Assembly (NCBI GenBank): GCA_002700365.1
Contig: PADB01000010.1
Location: 62,001 to 126,000 of the forward strand
From: Kordiimonas sp.
GTDB lineage: Bacteria > Pseudomonadota > Alphaproteobacteria > Sphingomonadales > Emcibacteraceae
Direction: 5' to 3'
Length of the DNA stretch: 64,000 nt
The translations under genes and the position numbers were made by a program. The notes under the pieces are model-generated. The model was not told the DNA's origin and did not search any database. It saw only the letters and a list, made by a program, of their open reading frames with translations. Shown piece by piece: positions 37,869 through 47,169 of this stretch; within the stretch, counting starts at the first letter, position 1, and every line of letters starts with the position of its first letter.

Positions 37869-39437
37869 TTATTTTTCTTCATCAATTTTCAGTGCCAGAT
37901 GCCGGTAATCACCACGACTGTATATCCGCAACAGAACACTATTCCGGCCTGCCGCACGAAGACTTTCAATACGTGACTTCGCCGCATCCAGGCTATTAAC
38001 CGTTTCCTGCGTAATTTCCACGATAACATCACCACGACGCACGCCCTTCTCCGCCGCGGCTGAACCACGCGTTACGCCGGCAACAACTACGCCTTCCAAA
38101 TCATCTGGCAATTTTAGTGCCTTGCGGGTTTGAGATGTAATATCTTCCAGCTCCATCCCCAACATCGTTTCCTGCACTAAATTATCAGTAGATTCCTCAT
38201 CCTCAACGGCCGCGACAGCCGCATCTTCAACTAACTCTTCAATGGTCACCCGCAACGGTCTTTCTTTGCCCTTACGCAAGACAATAACCTTCACGCTCCG
38301 TCCAATTTCTGTGTCAGCTACAATGCGGGGTAATTCACGCATTTCTTTAATGCTCTTACCATCAAATTTAATCAGGATATCTCCGGCACGCATACCAGCC
38401 TTATCCGCCGGGCTGTCAGGGCTCACACTGGCCACCAAGGCGCCCTCGGCCTTATCCAGCCCCAAGCTTTCCGCCATATCGTCGGTCACGGATTGAATTT
38501 TAACCCCTAACCAACCACGGCGGGTTTTCCCAAATTCCAAAAGCTGAGAGACAACCCGCTCCGCCTGTATTGACGGAATAGCAAAACCGATACCGATATT
38601 ACCGCCAGATGGTGAGAAAATTGCTGTATTAATGCCGATAACTTCCCCCTTCATGTTGAACATCGGGCCTCCAGAATTTCCGCGGTTAATAGAGGCATCT
38701 GTCTGAATAAAGTCGTCATATGGTCCGGAGTTAATATCACGATTACGTGCCGAAATAATCCCCGCTGTCACCGAACCGCCCAAGCCATAGGGGTTACCAA
38801 TCGCCAACACCCAGTCACCAACGCGGGCTTTACGTGAATCCCCCCACTTTACGGCGGTCAACCGTTTATCCGTTTCCACTTTCAGCACCGCAAGATCCGT
38901 CTTCTTATCACGGCCTAGAATTTTTGCCTCCAGCTCCGTACCATCTGTCAATTTGACAGATACTTCATCTGCCCCTTCAATCACATGATTATTGGTGACA
39001 ATAAAACCAGTGCTATCAATAATAAAACCTGAACCTAATGAAGTACGATGACGGGGTTTCGCTGGTACACCATTGCCTTCACCATTGCCGCCCCGTCGTT
39101 CAAAGAAATCCTTAAAAAAATCTTCGAACGGGGAGCCGGGTGGGAATTGCGGCATTTGCTGTGACCGCTGCGTTTTGACCGTCTGTTTCGTGTAAACGTT
39201 GACTACTGCGGGCAACAATTCTTCACTTAATTCCGCAAAACCGTCTGGCGTACCGCGTGCCATAACCGTATTCACGGGCATCATGCCCAATAACATAACC
39301 GCCAAAAGGCCGATTTTTAGGAACCCCTTTGCCCCACATGATGCAAAGGCAAATTTGGCCCACAGAGCCGAGACGTTATTCAATACCAGCCCCTGCGGAC
39401 CAGCTAAATTTGTATGAGACAGGACTTTTTCAGTCAC
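37869..39437 (-). CDS. degP: Periplasmic Do/DegP-type serine protease
   Basis: 522 residues. A long N-region precedes the signal helix (about 39-60, ending VMARG). The trypsin-like domain has the triad His151 (TNNHVIEG), Asp181 (DLAVLKV) and Ser255 (NRGNSGGP); two PDZ domains follow (about 287-380 and 415-510). It degrades or refolds damaged envelope proteins. The start is GTG 39437 with AAGGAG nine bases upstream. In the same direction as hflK-hflC-DUF2065, whose products also police membrane proteins; MucD or DegQ would be equally good names. Confidence 0.95.
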   Translation of the reverse strand: MTEKVLSHTNLAGPQGLVLNNVSALWAKFAFASCGAKGFLKIGLLAVMLLGMMPVNTVMARGTPDGFAELSEELLPAVVNVYTKQTVKTQRSQQMPQFPPGSPFEDFFKDFFERRGGNGEGNGVPAKPRHRTSLGSGFIIDSTGFIVTNNHVIEGADEVSVKLTDGTELEAKILGRDKKTDLAVLKVETDKRLTAVKWGDSRKARVGDWVLAIGNPYGLGGSVTAGIISARNRDINSGPYDDFIQTDASINRGNSGGPMFNMKGEVIGINTAIFSPSGGNIGIGFAIPSIQAERVVSQLLEFGKTRRGWLGVKIQSVTDDMAESLGLDKAEGALVASVSPDSPADKAGMRAGDILIKFDGKSIKEMRELPRIVADTEIGRSVKVIVLRKGKERPLRVTIEELVEDAAVAAVEDEESTDNLVQETMLGMELEDITSQTRKALKLPDDLEGVVVAGVTRGSAAAEKGVRRGDVIVEITQETVNSLDAAKSRIESLRAAGRNSVLLRIYSRGDYRHLALKIDEEK

Positions 39438-39560
39438 AGGTCATTTCTCCTTACTTCACCCCTCAGGCCTTGTATTCCCACATCTTAATGACTTCTTATT
39501 TCCCACAGGTTACGGATAAAATATGTCGGAAATGTGCTGAATTTTATATCAGGATCATAT

Positions 39561-39746
39561 TCAAATTTTTACCAGCCATACCACCAGCACGCCGATAGCA
39601 ATAGCCACAACCCCCATCGTTATTATTGTCGTTTCAGGCTGCGCCAAAGCCGCGGCCATAGTCCGCTTCATCCCCCCAGGAAAGAGGGCATAAAGCAGAC
39701 CTTCCAAGACCAAAACCAACCCAAACGCTACTAGTAGTTCCGTCAT
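39561..39746 (-). CDS. DUF2065 small membrane protein
   Basis: 61 residues: an N-terminal helix with FGLVLVLEGLLYALFPG, a short loop MKRTMAAALAQPE and a second helix. This matches DUF2065, a two-helix family usually found between hflC and the Do protease, as here. Role unknown. Confidence 0.9.
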   Translation of the reverse strand: MTELLVAFGLVLVLEGLLYALFPGGMKRTMAAALAQPETTIITMGVVAIAIGVLVVWLVKI

Positions 39747-39770
39747 AGAGCTATTCCTTACCCTATAGCA

Positions 39771-40646
39771 TTAGCGTTTTTTGGTAACATCCCCGCCAAA
39801 GAATTTGAAAAACTCGCTATCCGGTGACAGGACCAATGTCGTATCGTCTTTGCTAAGGGCCGCACTGTAGGCTTGCATGCTCCGATAAAAGGAAAAGAAC
39901 TCAGGATCTTGGCTAAACGCATCCGCAAATAATTTCACTGCAATCGCATCACCTTCACCGCGGATAATTTCAGCATCGCGCTTGGCTTCAGCAAGTAGAA
40001 CCGTCTTCTCACGGTCGGCCTTACTACGAATACGCAGGGCTTCTTCATCGCCTTTGGCACGTGCTTCACTGGCTTCACGTTCACGTTCTGTCTGCATTCG
40101 CCGGAAAATAGCCTGACTGTTGGCTTCCGGAAGATCAGCACGACGAATACGCACATCGACAACTTCAATACCAAATTGGGCCGCTTCTTCACGCACAGAA
40201 TCCTTAATGTTCTGACGCAAATCTGCACGTTCACCGGACAGAACGGAACTCAATCCTTCCCGGCCCAGCACGCGTCGTGAGTTCGAATTAATCGTTGTCG
40301 CCAATCGCATTTGCGCCCCGCGAACATTCCGCACACTCTGGTATACTTTCAACGGATTTTCAATACGAAATTCCGTAATCGTATCCACCAAAAGCCGCTT
40401 TTGATCCGATGTGATAACCTCTTGCGTTGGAGCGTCCAAAAACAGAACACGCTTATCCATATAGGTTACGGTTTCCGCAATCGGTAATTTGAAGTAAAGC
40501 CCCGGGTCGCTTTCAGTCCGCACAGGATTACCAAATCGGAGAACCAATGCATGCTCTGTCTCTTTTACCGTAAAGAAGGTTGCATTTGCTGCCACCAGAC
40601 CGATAAAGGCCAAGATCAATAAGACGATAAGACTATTTTTTGCCAT
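39771..40646 (-). CDS. hflC: HflC, membrane protease modulator
   Basis: 291 residues of the SPFH/prohibitin family: one N-terminal membrane helix (about 5-24), the SPFH domain (VLRFGNPVRTESDPGLYFKLP) and a long coiled coil (EREREASEARAKGDEEALRIRSKADREK). With HflK it encloses and restrains the FtsH protease. It begins 18 bases after hflK. Confidence 0.97.
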   Translation of the reverse strand: MAKNSLIVLLILAFIGLVAANATFFTVKETEHALVLRFGNPVRTESDPGLYFKLPIAETVTYMDKRVLFLDAPTQEVITSDQKRLLVDTITEFRIENPLKVYQSVRNVRGAQMRLATTINSNSRRVLGREGLSSVLSGERADLRQNIKDSVREEAAQFGIEVVDVRIRRADLPEANSQAIFRRMQTEREREASEARAKGDEEALRIRSKADREKTVLLAEAKRDAEIIRGEGDAIAVKLFADAFSQDPEFFSFYRSMQAYSAALSKDDTTLVLSPDSEFFKFFGGDVTKKR

Positions 40647-40664
40647 TTTTAATGTCCCCTGATC

Positions 40665-41735
40665 CTAATTCGTTTTCTTCTGAATTTCTGGTAGTGGCAG
40701 GTAAGGAACAACACCTGACCCGGCCTCGCCATCAATAATCACTTTATTCATACCACTCATGATTTTTTCCATGGTCTCTAGATAGATACGCTCTCGCGTA
40801 ACGTCTTTAGCCTGTTTATATTCATTATACACAGCCAGAAAACGCGAAGCTTCACCTTTTGCTTTTGCGATAATTTCTTCCCGATAGGCCTGGGCTTCCT
40901 GGAACATCCGCTCTGCTTCACCGCGGGCACGAGGGACAATATCATTTTGATAAGCCTCGGCTTCATTTCGCTTACGCTCACGGTCTGCCTGCGCCTTCTG
41001 TACATCACGGAAAGAATCAATCACCGCTGCGGGGGGATCTACTCGCGTCAGTTTCACCTGTTCGATCGACACGCCCGCCCCATAACCATCAAGTACAGTT
41101 TGCAATTTATTCTGGGCTTCTATCTCAATACGCTGACGCCCCTCAGTCAGGGCATCCTGAATAGGGGTTTTTCCGATAATCTCACGCATGACACTTTCAG
41201 CAACGGCCTTTATCGTTTGTGGCGGTTGCTCAACATTAAACAAAAACATCCCTGCATCAGCGATACGCCAGAACACTGAAAACTCAATCTCAATAATATT
41301 TTCGTCACCGGTCAGCATCTGCCGTTCGTTCTGTACGCTGACATTACGACGCAAAGATTGATTATTATTACCCTGAAAGCCGATATCAATCTGATTAATC
41401 ACCGTGACTTTGGGCAGCAACACCGTTTCAATCGGTGATGGCAAATGGTAATTCAAACCCGGTGTCGTGGTATTTACCCACTTACCAAACCGTAGAACGA
41501 CCCCCTGTTCATCGGCATTCACGCGGTAAAATCCTGTCGCCAGCCAGCCGCCAATCAATACCAGTAAAATAAGCAGTATCCCCATACTCCCCAGACCGCC
41601 GGGCATCGCTTCTTTCAACTGATTTTGCCCCTTGCGGATCAAATCCTCAATATTGGGGGGCTCCTGTCCGCCGCCGCTGGGGCCTTTGCCCCATGGTCCA
41701 CGATCATCACCACCGTTATTGTTTTGCCACGGCAT
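40665..41735 (-). CDS. hflK: HflK, membrane protease modulator
   Basis: About 356 residues. A Gly/Asn-rich N-terminus (MPWQNNNGGDDRGPWGKGP) precedes one membrane helix (about 48-68), the SPFH domain (DEQGVVLRFGKWVNTTTPGLNYHLP) and a coiled coil. ATG 41735 has AAGGAG and AAGG upstream; the frame runs on to 41771. First gene of hflK-hflC-DUF2065-degP. Confidence 0.97.
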   Translation of the reverse strand: MPWQNNNGGDDRGPWGKGPSGGGQEPPNIEDLIRKGQNQLKEAMPGGLGSMGILLILLVLIGGWLATGFYRVNADEQGVVLRFGKWVNTTTPGLNYHLPSPIETVLLPKVTVINQIDIGFQGNNNQSLRRNVSVQNERQMLTGDENIIEIEFSVFWRIADAGMFLFNVEQPPQTIKAVAESVMREIIGKTPIQDALTEGRQRIEIEAQNKLQTVLDGYGAGVSIEQVKLTRVDPPAAVIDSFRDVQKAQADRERKRNEAEAYQNDIVPRARGEAERMFQEAQAYREEIIAKAKGEASRFLAVYNEYKQAKDVTRERIYLETMEKIMSGMNKVIIDGEAGSGVVPYLPLPEIQKKTN

Positions 41736-41930
41736 GGAAACCTTACTCCTTGAAATTAGCTCGATAAACAATCATGTAATCACGTAAGCGGTAAAAACAA
41801 TAGCCGCATTGGTCATAAGTATTACATTATTGAACATTGTATCGCCGGATATAATCGTCATACAAACATGAAATAAAAGACACAAATGAAACGCTTACTA
41901 CAATTATTTAAATTCAAGGGTAATAGGGAT

Positions 41931-43076
41931 ATGTCAGAGGTCAACCGTGAACAGGTGTTTGAGGCTTTAAAAACAGTTTTCCATCCGGAAAAAGGCAAAA
42001 ATGTTGTCGATTTAGGACTTGTCACAAGTGTCGTGGTCGCTAATGGCAATGTGAGTTTCGGGATTCAAATTGATCCGAGCGAGGCACAGCAGATGGAACC
42101 AGTCCGTCTGGCTTGTGAACAGGCTATACAGAAGCTTGCCGGCGTTAATAAAGTAATGGCGGTCCTGACCGCAGACCGTCCATCTGACGCCCCAGCCCCT
42201 CAGCAATCCCCATCTACAGAAAAACCACAATCTCCCCCACCGCAACCACAACCACGTACTGGCGGTGGCATTGACGTGCCCGGAGTAAAAAAAATCATTG
42301 CGGTCGCCAGCGGCAAAGGTGGCGTTGGCAAATCCACAACGACCGTCAATCTGGCGTTGGCACTGCGGGCTCAGGGGCTGAATGTCGGAATCCTTGATGC
42401 GGACATTTATGGCCCGTCCCTACCTAAAATGATGGGACTTTCTGGCCAACCCGAAAGCGTTGATGATACGTACATGATTCCCAAACGACGTTACGATTTG
42501 TCATGTATGTCGATCGGCTTCTTTTTGGACGAAGATCAGGCAACAATCTGGCGTGGCCCGATGATTCAAACCGCACTAACCCAAATGCTGACCGATGTGA
42601 ACTGGAAAGAATTTGGGGAATTGGATGTCATGCTTGTGGATATGCCCCCGGGAACCGGTGATGTGCAATTAACCATGGCGCAACAGGTCCCGCTCGCCGG
42701 GGCGGTTATTGTCTCTACGCCACAGGATGTAGCCCTGATCGATGCCCGCAAAGGTATTAATATGTTTAAAAAAGTCAATGTCCCTATTTTGGGTATCATT
42801 GAGAATATGAGTTATTTCCTTTGCCCAAGCTGTGGCGAACGCGCGGAAATTTTTGGTCATGGCGGTGCCCGTGAAACAGCAGAAAAACTTGACACCAATT
42901 TCTTGGGCGAAGTCCCCCTTCATATGACTATTCGTGAAAAATCTGATGCCGGGGAGCCGGTTGTCGCCACCGAGCCCGACAGCCCCTTTGCAAAACCTTA
43001 CATGGACATTGCCAAGGCACTCCGCGATGCCATTGCCGGTGAGGCAGAAGACGGTCCAAGCATCGTTTTTGAATAA
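41931..43076 (+). CDS. mrp: Mrp/NBP35 iron-sulfur carrier ATPase
   Basis: About 381 residues from ATG 41931 (AGGG upstream; frame open from 41886). An N-terminal DUF59/MIP18-like domain (ALKTVFHPEKGKNVVDLGLV), a Pro/Gln-rich linker, then the P-loop domain with the deviant Walker A VASGKGGVGKSTTTVNLA, DADIYGPSLPKMMG, DMPPGTGDVQLT and the Fe-S-binding CPSC pair in FLCPSCGERAEIFG. Mrp proteins deliver iron-sulfur clusters. Divergent from hflK. Confidence 0.96.
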   Translation: MSEVNREQVFEALKTVFHPEKGKNVVDLGLVTSVVVANGNVSFGIQIDPSEAQQMEPVRLACEQAIQKLAGVNKVMAVLTADRPSDAPAPQQSPSTEKPQSPPPQPQPRTGGGIDVPGVKKIIAVASGKGGVGKSTTTVNLALALRAQGLNVGILDADIYGPSLPKMMGLSGQPESVDDTYMIPKRRYDLSCMSIGFFLDEDQATIWRGPMIQTALTQMLTDVNWKEFGELDVMLVDMPPGTGDVQLTMAQQVPLAGAVIVSTPQDVALIDARKGINMFKKVNVPILGIIENMSYFLCPSCGERAEIFGHGGARETAEKLDTNFLGEVPLHMTIREKSDAGEPVVATEPDSPFAKPYMDIAKALRDAIAGEAEDGPSIVFE

Positions 43077-43112
43077 TCTTTTGCGATGTTGCACCTTAAT
43101 TAAGGCACACAA

Positions 43113-43532
43113 ATGTACACGGCCCCGACAGATGATATGTTGAAAGATATTCTGCAAAACAGCGAAACAATCGCTGTGGTCGGGGCCAGTGACAAACCAG
43201 ACCGGGCCAGCTACAGAGTCATGAACTTTCTTATCGCGAAAGGCTATGACATTTACCCGGTCAATCCACATTTAGCGGGCCAGTCTATACAGGGACGAAA
43301 AGTCTATGCCTCCCTAAAAGACATCCCCCAGTCTATTGATATCGTTGATATCTTCAGACGTCCCGAAGAAACGCCTACCATTGTGGATGAGGCCCTCTCC
43401 ATAAGTGCAAAAACCATCTGGATGCAATTGGGTGTTACGAATGAGGCCGCGGCACAAACGGCCCTCAAGGAAGGGTTAAACGTGGTGATGGACCGGTGCC
43501 CCGCGATTGAAATGCCAAGATTAGGGCTGTAA
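43113..43532 (+). CDS. CoA-binding domain protein (YccU-like)
   Basis: 139 residues with the Rossmann CoA-binding pattern: IAVVGASDKPDRASYRVMNFLIAKGYDIYPVNP, SLKDIPQSIDIVDIFRRPE, TIWMQLGVTNEAAAQTALKEG and MDRCPAIEMPRL. It starts 36 bases after mrp with AAGG upstream. Substrate unknown. Confidence 0.92.
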   Translation: MYTAPTDDMLKDILQNSETIAVVGASDKPDRASYRVMNFLIAKGYDIYPVNPHLAGQSIQGRKVYASLKDIPQSIDIVDIFRRPEETPTIVDEALSISAKTIWMQLGVTNEAAAQTALKEGLNVVMDRCPAIEMPRLGL

Positions 43533-43582
43533 AGTCGATTATATTAAGATAATAAGGGCTAAAATCGAAAACGAAGGCTAAC

Positions 43583-44269
43583 TTAAAACACTACCTTCAT
43601 GCCCAGAGAAACAACGGGGAATAGTCGGTGCTGTCGCCCTAACTGTGCGGACCGCGCTTGTTGTAAATTATCATGAAAATACCAGCCCTGAACGACCTGC
43701 GGGCCCTGGGTAATAAACGGTAGGTGATTACGCTTTTGATACACCAGCCCCATATGTAAACTTACATCTACAGATTTTGGCAATGTGCCTAATTCGCGCC
43801 AACCTATCCCCACATAGGGTAAAATATCGTTCTGACTGTTTTGCCCCGTGATATGGACGATATCCTCCCGTACACTACGGATACTATATAATCCTGTTTC
43901 ACTGCCGGTATTCACTACAAATTCCTGAAGCCCGTTGTCTTTCAACATTCCCCATGTGATATGAAAGCTATCTCGGAAGGGGCGCCAGTCCAGAAAACTG
44001 CGCAGTGCCTTCATCAGCGGGTCGTGACCACCCTCTCCCTGATGATCTTCAACAGGATATACCGCTGATAAAATGTTTTTTTGCATACGGAAGGGCCAAT
44101 AATTCATACTCACGCCCCGTCGTTGCGTGCTGACGTCCACACGATCATAACGCAGATCAATGCGGCTCTGGGCATTTTCTTCCATCAATTCGGGTAACGT
44201 GACCGCGCGGGCCGGGTAACATATGGTCACAACAAATGCAGCAATAACAAAAGCAAGACGGCGTTTCAT
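43583..44269 (-). CDS. Predicted outer-membrane beta-barrel protein, unknown family
   Basis: 228 residues with a signal peptide (cleavage near ARA-VTL), alternating hydrophobic strands (SMNYWPFRMQKNILSAVYP, SFHITWGM, LPYVGIGWRELG, VDVSLHMGLVY) and a C-terminal phenylalanine (LGMKVVF), as in barrel proteins inserted by BamA. GGGAGGA gives a strong ribosome site. It resembles small porin-like barrels of about 8-10 strands but I do not recognise a family. Confidence 0.7.
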   Translation of the reverse strand: MKRRLAFVIAAFVVTICYPARAVTLPELMEENAQSRIDLRYDRVDVSTQRRGVSMNYWPFRMQKNILSAVYPVEDHQGEGGHDPLMKALRSFLDWRPFRDSFHITWGMLKDNGLQEFVVNTGSETGLYSIRSVREDIVHITGQNSQNDILPYVGIGWRELGTLPKSVDVSLHMGLVYQKRNHLPFITQGPQVVQGWYFHDNLQQARSAQLGRQHRLFPVVSLGMKVVF

Positions 44270-44404
44270 GGGGTCCTCCCTATCTTGCTTTTGATTCTAC
44301 GCGATAGGCTTTAACCCTTTTTTAAGTATTCACCGCCTTTAAACAAAGCCTTAATCAATTTTTAATAAAGATGCCAACCTCAGCCCGCAGCCTCCTTCAA
44401 GACC

Positions 44405-44998
44405 TTAGTTAAGGTCTTGGGAAAGCTCGTCTCTTACCTCATCAGATAATATTGCAAGGTGGCCATAGTGTGGGTGTTCAATGCCCAATAATACCTTATA
44501 GGCACCAGACTTAAAATGAGCCGCCTGCTCTTCTGTTAACGGAAAATGAAAGAAATGCACAGAAGACGCCTTACCATCTTCGCGGCTGCGTTCCACATCA
44601 TCTTCAGCGCGGGCCATTATACGTGTTCCCCCGATATCCAGATAAACACAATCTTCCACCCCGCCCATGCGGCCCAGGAAAACCGCACGGCGTGCTGCAT
44701 CCTCTATTTCAAACATCATGGTGGCCACCAATTCCCGCCCCCTGGGGATCAGCGGATTATAGGCTTCCAGTTCATCGCGCAGCTGTTCGTCACCGCCTTT
44801 CTCAATATATAACATTTCATGTATCTGCATCCACATGGTGTCATAATTTTCGAAATAGAATGTGGCATCCGGCCCTACGCCTATACGGCGGCGGCGTTTG
44901 CGCGCGATATTTTCCTGTCTTAAAGATTTACGTTGCGCCGCATAGACATCCAGCGGAAGGATATCTGCGGGCGTTAAGACCTTTTCTTCCCGCGACAT
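44405..44998 (-). CDS. DUF3501 family protein
   Basis: 197 residues starting MSREEKVLTPADILPLDVYAA, with KRRRRIGVGPDATFYFENYDTMWMQI-type core (R.RRIGVGP...FEN..TMW.Q) and FHFFHFPLTEEQAAHF and a final GIEHPHYGHLAILSDEVR. Its ATG overlaps the stop of the iron-sulfur gene by one base (TAATG). DUF3501 usually travels with exactly these two partners, rubrerythrin and the CCG protein. Function unknown. Confidence 0.9.
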   Translation of the reverse strand: MSREEKVLTPADILPLDVYAAQRKSLRQENIARKRRRRIGVGPDATFYFENYDTMWMQIHEMLYIEKGGDEQLRDELEAYNPLIPRGRELVATMMFEIEDAARRAVFLGRMGGVEDCVYLDIGGTRIMARAEDDVERSREDGKASSVHFFHFPLTEEQAAHFKSGAYKVLLGIEHPHYGHLAILSDEVRDELSQDLN

Positions 44999-46347
44999 TA
45001 AACACTCTCCGTCTTATGGCCATAAGCACTGGCAATCAGCTGTATAGGATTGGGCGCATGCTCTGGACGCAAATCCACTTCTTGGTCTTCCATAGTCTGC
45101 AATAAATGCTCCCCGGCCAACGGGCATTCCGAAACGACATAGGCATGGCCATGCCGTCCAATCTGACGAGCCGCATTTTTACCAACATCCAAAGCAGTAT
45201 CAAAATGGGCCTTCATCATACCCCATTTACCGCCATGCCCGGAACAACGCTCCACCACACTTACTTCTGTGTCTGGAATATAGCGCAGCATTTCAGCCGC
45301 TTTGGCCCCCATATTCTGGGCCCGGGAATGACACGACAAATGCACTGTGATCCCTCCCTCTAATGGTGACATGCCGTCTGCCAGCCCCTCTTTCTTTGCG
45401 ATATCAACAACATATTCTGACAGGTCGTATGTTGCCGCTGCCAAGGCCTTCACCTGTGGTTTGTCTGGTAATAAAAGTGGCCATTCAAATTTCAGCATTA
45501 ATGCACAGGATGGGGTTAACGCGACAACATCATAGCCTTTTTCTATCCATGTCCCCATGGCCGCCGAAACTTTTTCTGCAGATGCCGCCACGGCCTTAAG
45601 GTCACCATTCTCAAGTTTAGGCATGCCACAACACGACGGGTACACAAATTCGCAATCCACACCGTTGCGCGCCAAAACGGCCTGTGCGGCCAGGCCGATA
45701 TCCGGATTATTATAATTTGCAAAACATGTGGCATATAGAACGACTTTACGGCCATGGGCTGGTGCCGAAACCTCTACTGGTTGCGACAATTTACGTAATT
45801 TCTTTTCCAAACTTCGGAATTTAAATTCCGGGACAGCGGCCCTTTTATCAATCCCGGTAATTGCTTCAATCAGCGGACGCGTCAGGCTATTGCCAACGCG
45901 TGAAGCCCAATTCACCAACGGGGCTATTGGCGCCACAAGTTTGCCGTTACGGTCTGTGTGTGCCAATTGTTTGTCTATAAAACCACGTTCACCACGTTTA
46001 AATTCAGCCGCACGATAACGTAACATCAAATGAGGAAAATCCAGATTGAACTCATGCGGCGGCACATAAGGACATTTGGTCATAAAACACATATCACATA
46101 ATGTGCAGTCATCTATCACCGCTTTGAAATCATTGCTATCAACACTGTCCAATTCACCGCTATCAGACTCGTCAATGAGGTCAAAAAGACGCGGAAATGA
46201 ATTGCACAGATTAAAACAGCGCCGACAACCATGACAGATATCAAAAACGCGCCTTAATTCTGTATCAATGCTTTCAGGGTCATAAAAATCATCGGATTGC
46301 CAATCCAACGGATGACGGGTTGGGGCCTCTAGACTTCCTTCACGCAT
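44998..46347 (-). CDS. CCG-domain iron-sulfur oxidoreductase (GlpC/HdrB-like)
   Basis: About 449 residues. Two [4Fe-4S] ferredoxin-type motifs near the N-terminus (CHGCRRCFNLCNSFP; CTLCDMCFMTKCPYVPP) and two cysteine-rich CCG domains (YATCFANYNNPDI...VYPSCCGMPK; LSCHSRAQN...VVERCSGHGGKWG). It should carry electrons between a donor and the rubrerythrin encoded upstream or a quinone. ATG 46347 has a GGAAGGCGGAAG site; the frame is open to 46392. Confidence 0.88.
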   Translation of the reverse strand: MREGSLEAPTRHPLDWQSDDFYDPESIDTELRRVFDICHGCRRCFNLCNSFPRLFDLIDESDSGELDSVDSNDFKAVIDDCTLCDMCFMTKCPYVPPHEFNLDFPHLMLRYRAAEFKRGERGFIDKQLAHTDRNGKLVAPIAPLVNWASRVGNSLTRPLIEAITGIDKRAAVPEFKFRSLEKKLRKLSQPVEVSAPAHGRKVVLYATCFANYNNPDIGLAAQAVLARNGVDCEFVYPSCCGMPKLENGDLKAVAASAEKVSAAMGTWIEKGYDVVALTPSCALMLKFEWPLLLPDKPQVKALAAATYDLSEYVVDIAKKEGLADGMSPLEGGITVHLSCHSRAQNMGAKAAEMLRYIPDTEVSVVERCSGHGGKWGMMKAHFDTALDVGKNAARQIGRHGHAYVVSECPLAGEHLLQTMEDQEVDLRPEHAPNPIQLIASAYGHKTESV

Positions 46348-46481
46348 GCTTCCGCCTTCCCCGGTCTGCTGACCGGCTGCAACTATCAACAACTGTGGTG
46401 CATATCCGCCAGTATAGTCGCGCTGTGGTGACTACACTGGCTATGTTTATGCGGGCCAAGCTTAGTCTGGACTAACCGTGA

Positions 46482-46901
46482 CTAACCGTCCAAATTGTCC
46501 AACGCTTTTTGGAAACGCCCTGCATGGGACTTTTCGGCCTTCGCCAGCGTTTCGAACCAATCAGCAATTTCGTCAAAGCCCTCGTCACGCGCTGTACGGG
46601 CCATTCCCGGATACATATCCGTATATTCATGGGTCTCCCCGGCAATCGCCGCTTTGAGATTATCCGAAGTACCTCCAATTGGCTCTCCCGTCGCCGGGTC
46701 GCCTACTTCTTCTAAAAACTCAAGGTGACCGTGGGCATGGCCCGTTTCACCTTCTGCAGTGGAACGGAATACCGTTGCCACATCATTGTAACCTTCAATA
46801 TCCGCCTTTTGCGCAAAATATAAATAGCGGCGGTTCGCCTGGCTCTCACCGGCAAAAGCATCTTTTAGATTTTCTTCTGTTTTTGAACCTTTTAAGGACA
46901 T
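46482..46901 (-). CDS. Rubrerythrin, di-iron domain only
   Basis: 139 residues. A four-helix ferritin-like domain with the metal ligands in [48 protein letters not shown] and AEKSHAGRF. No C-terminal rubredoxin domain is present, so it needs an outside electron source, likely the iron-sulfur protein encoded next. Reduces hydrogen peroxide. AGGAGGC before ATG 46901 is the best ribosome site in the window. Confidence 0.95.
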   Translation of the reverse strand: MSLKGSKTEENLKDAFAGESQANRRYLYFAQKADIEGYNDVATVFRSTAEGETGHAHGHLEFLEEVGDPATGEPIGGTSDNLKAAIAGETHEYTDMYPGMARTARDEGFDEIADWFETLAKAEKSHAGRFQKALDNLDG

Positions 46902-46949
46902 AAAAGCCTCCTATAATCTGTATGGGCCATAATCTGTTTCGGGTTTCGT

Positions 46950-46981
46950 AAAACGCCTGTAACGCAGATAACAACAACAAC
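46950..46981. promoter_or_regulatory. Imperfect inverted repeat upstream of rubrerythrin
   Basis: On the plus strand GTAAC (N19) GTTAC, within CTGTAACG...CTGTTACGG, about 60-80 bases upstream of the rubrerythrin start. A direct repeat CAGATTAT also occurs closer to the start on the minus strand. Could be an oxidative-stress regulator site; weak. Confidence 0.25.
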
Positions 46982-47109
46982 TGTTACGGAGCTTTCGGGG
47001 ACTTATTGTTCTTATTCACCCGGAAAGGTTGAATAATTGTAGGACATTAGCAAGGAAAGTCAAATTTCTAGAATAACTATAAAAAAGAACTTCTCTATTA
47101 CGCAGATGC

Positions 47110-47136
47110 AAAAAAGGCCGCGTACACGGCGGCCTT
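47110..47136 (-). terminator. Intrinsic terminator after the GST gene
   Basis: Minus strand AAGGCCGC / GCGGCCTT with a 7-base loop and a T6 run, 33 bases past the GST stop. It insulates the rubrerythrin promoter region. Confidence 0.85.
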
Positions 47137-47169
47137 CTCATTTTGTGTTATATTCCAGTTGATTATCTC

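Noticed and set aside
42669-43271. 200-codon open frame antisense to mrp and the CoA-binding gene
   Set aside because: Overlaps two clear genes with conserved motifs in the other strand; Cys/Phe-rich product with no family features.
44398-44417. Palindrome AAGACCTT-AACT-AAGGTCTT around the DUF3501 stop codon
   Set aside because: Considered as a terminator, but no T run follows on either strand and the stop codon lies in its loop, so function is unclear.
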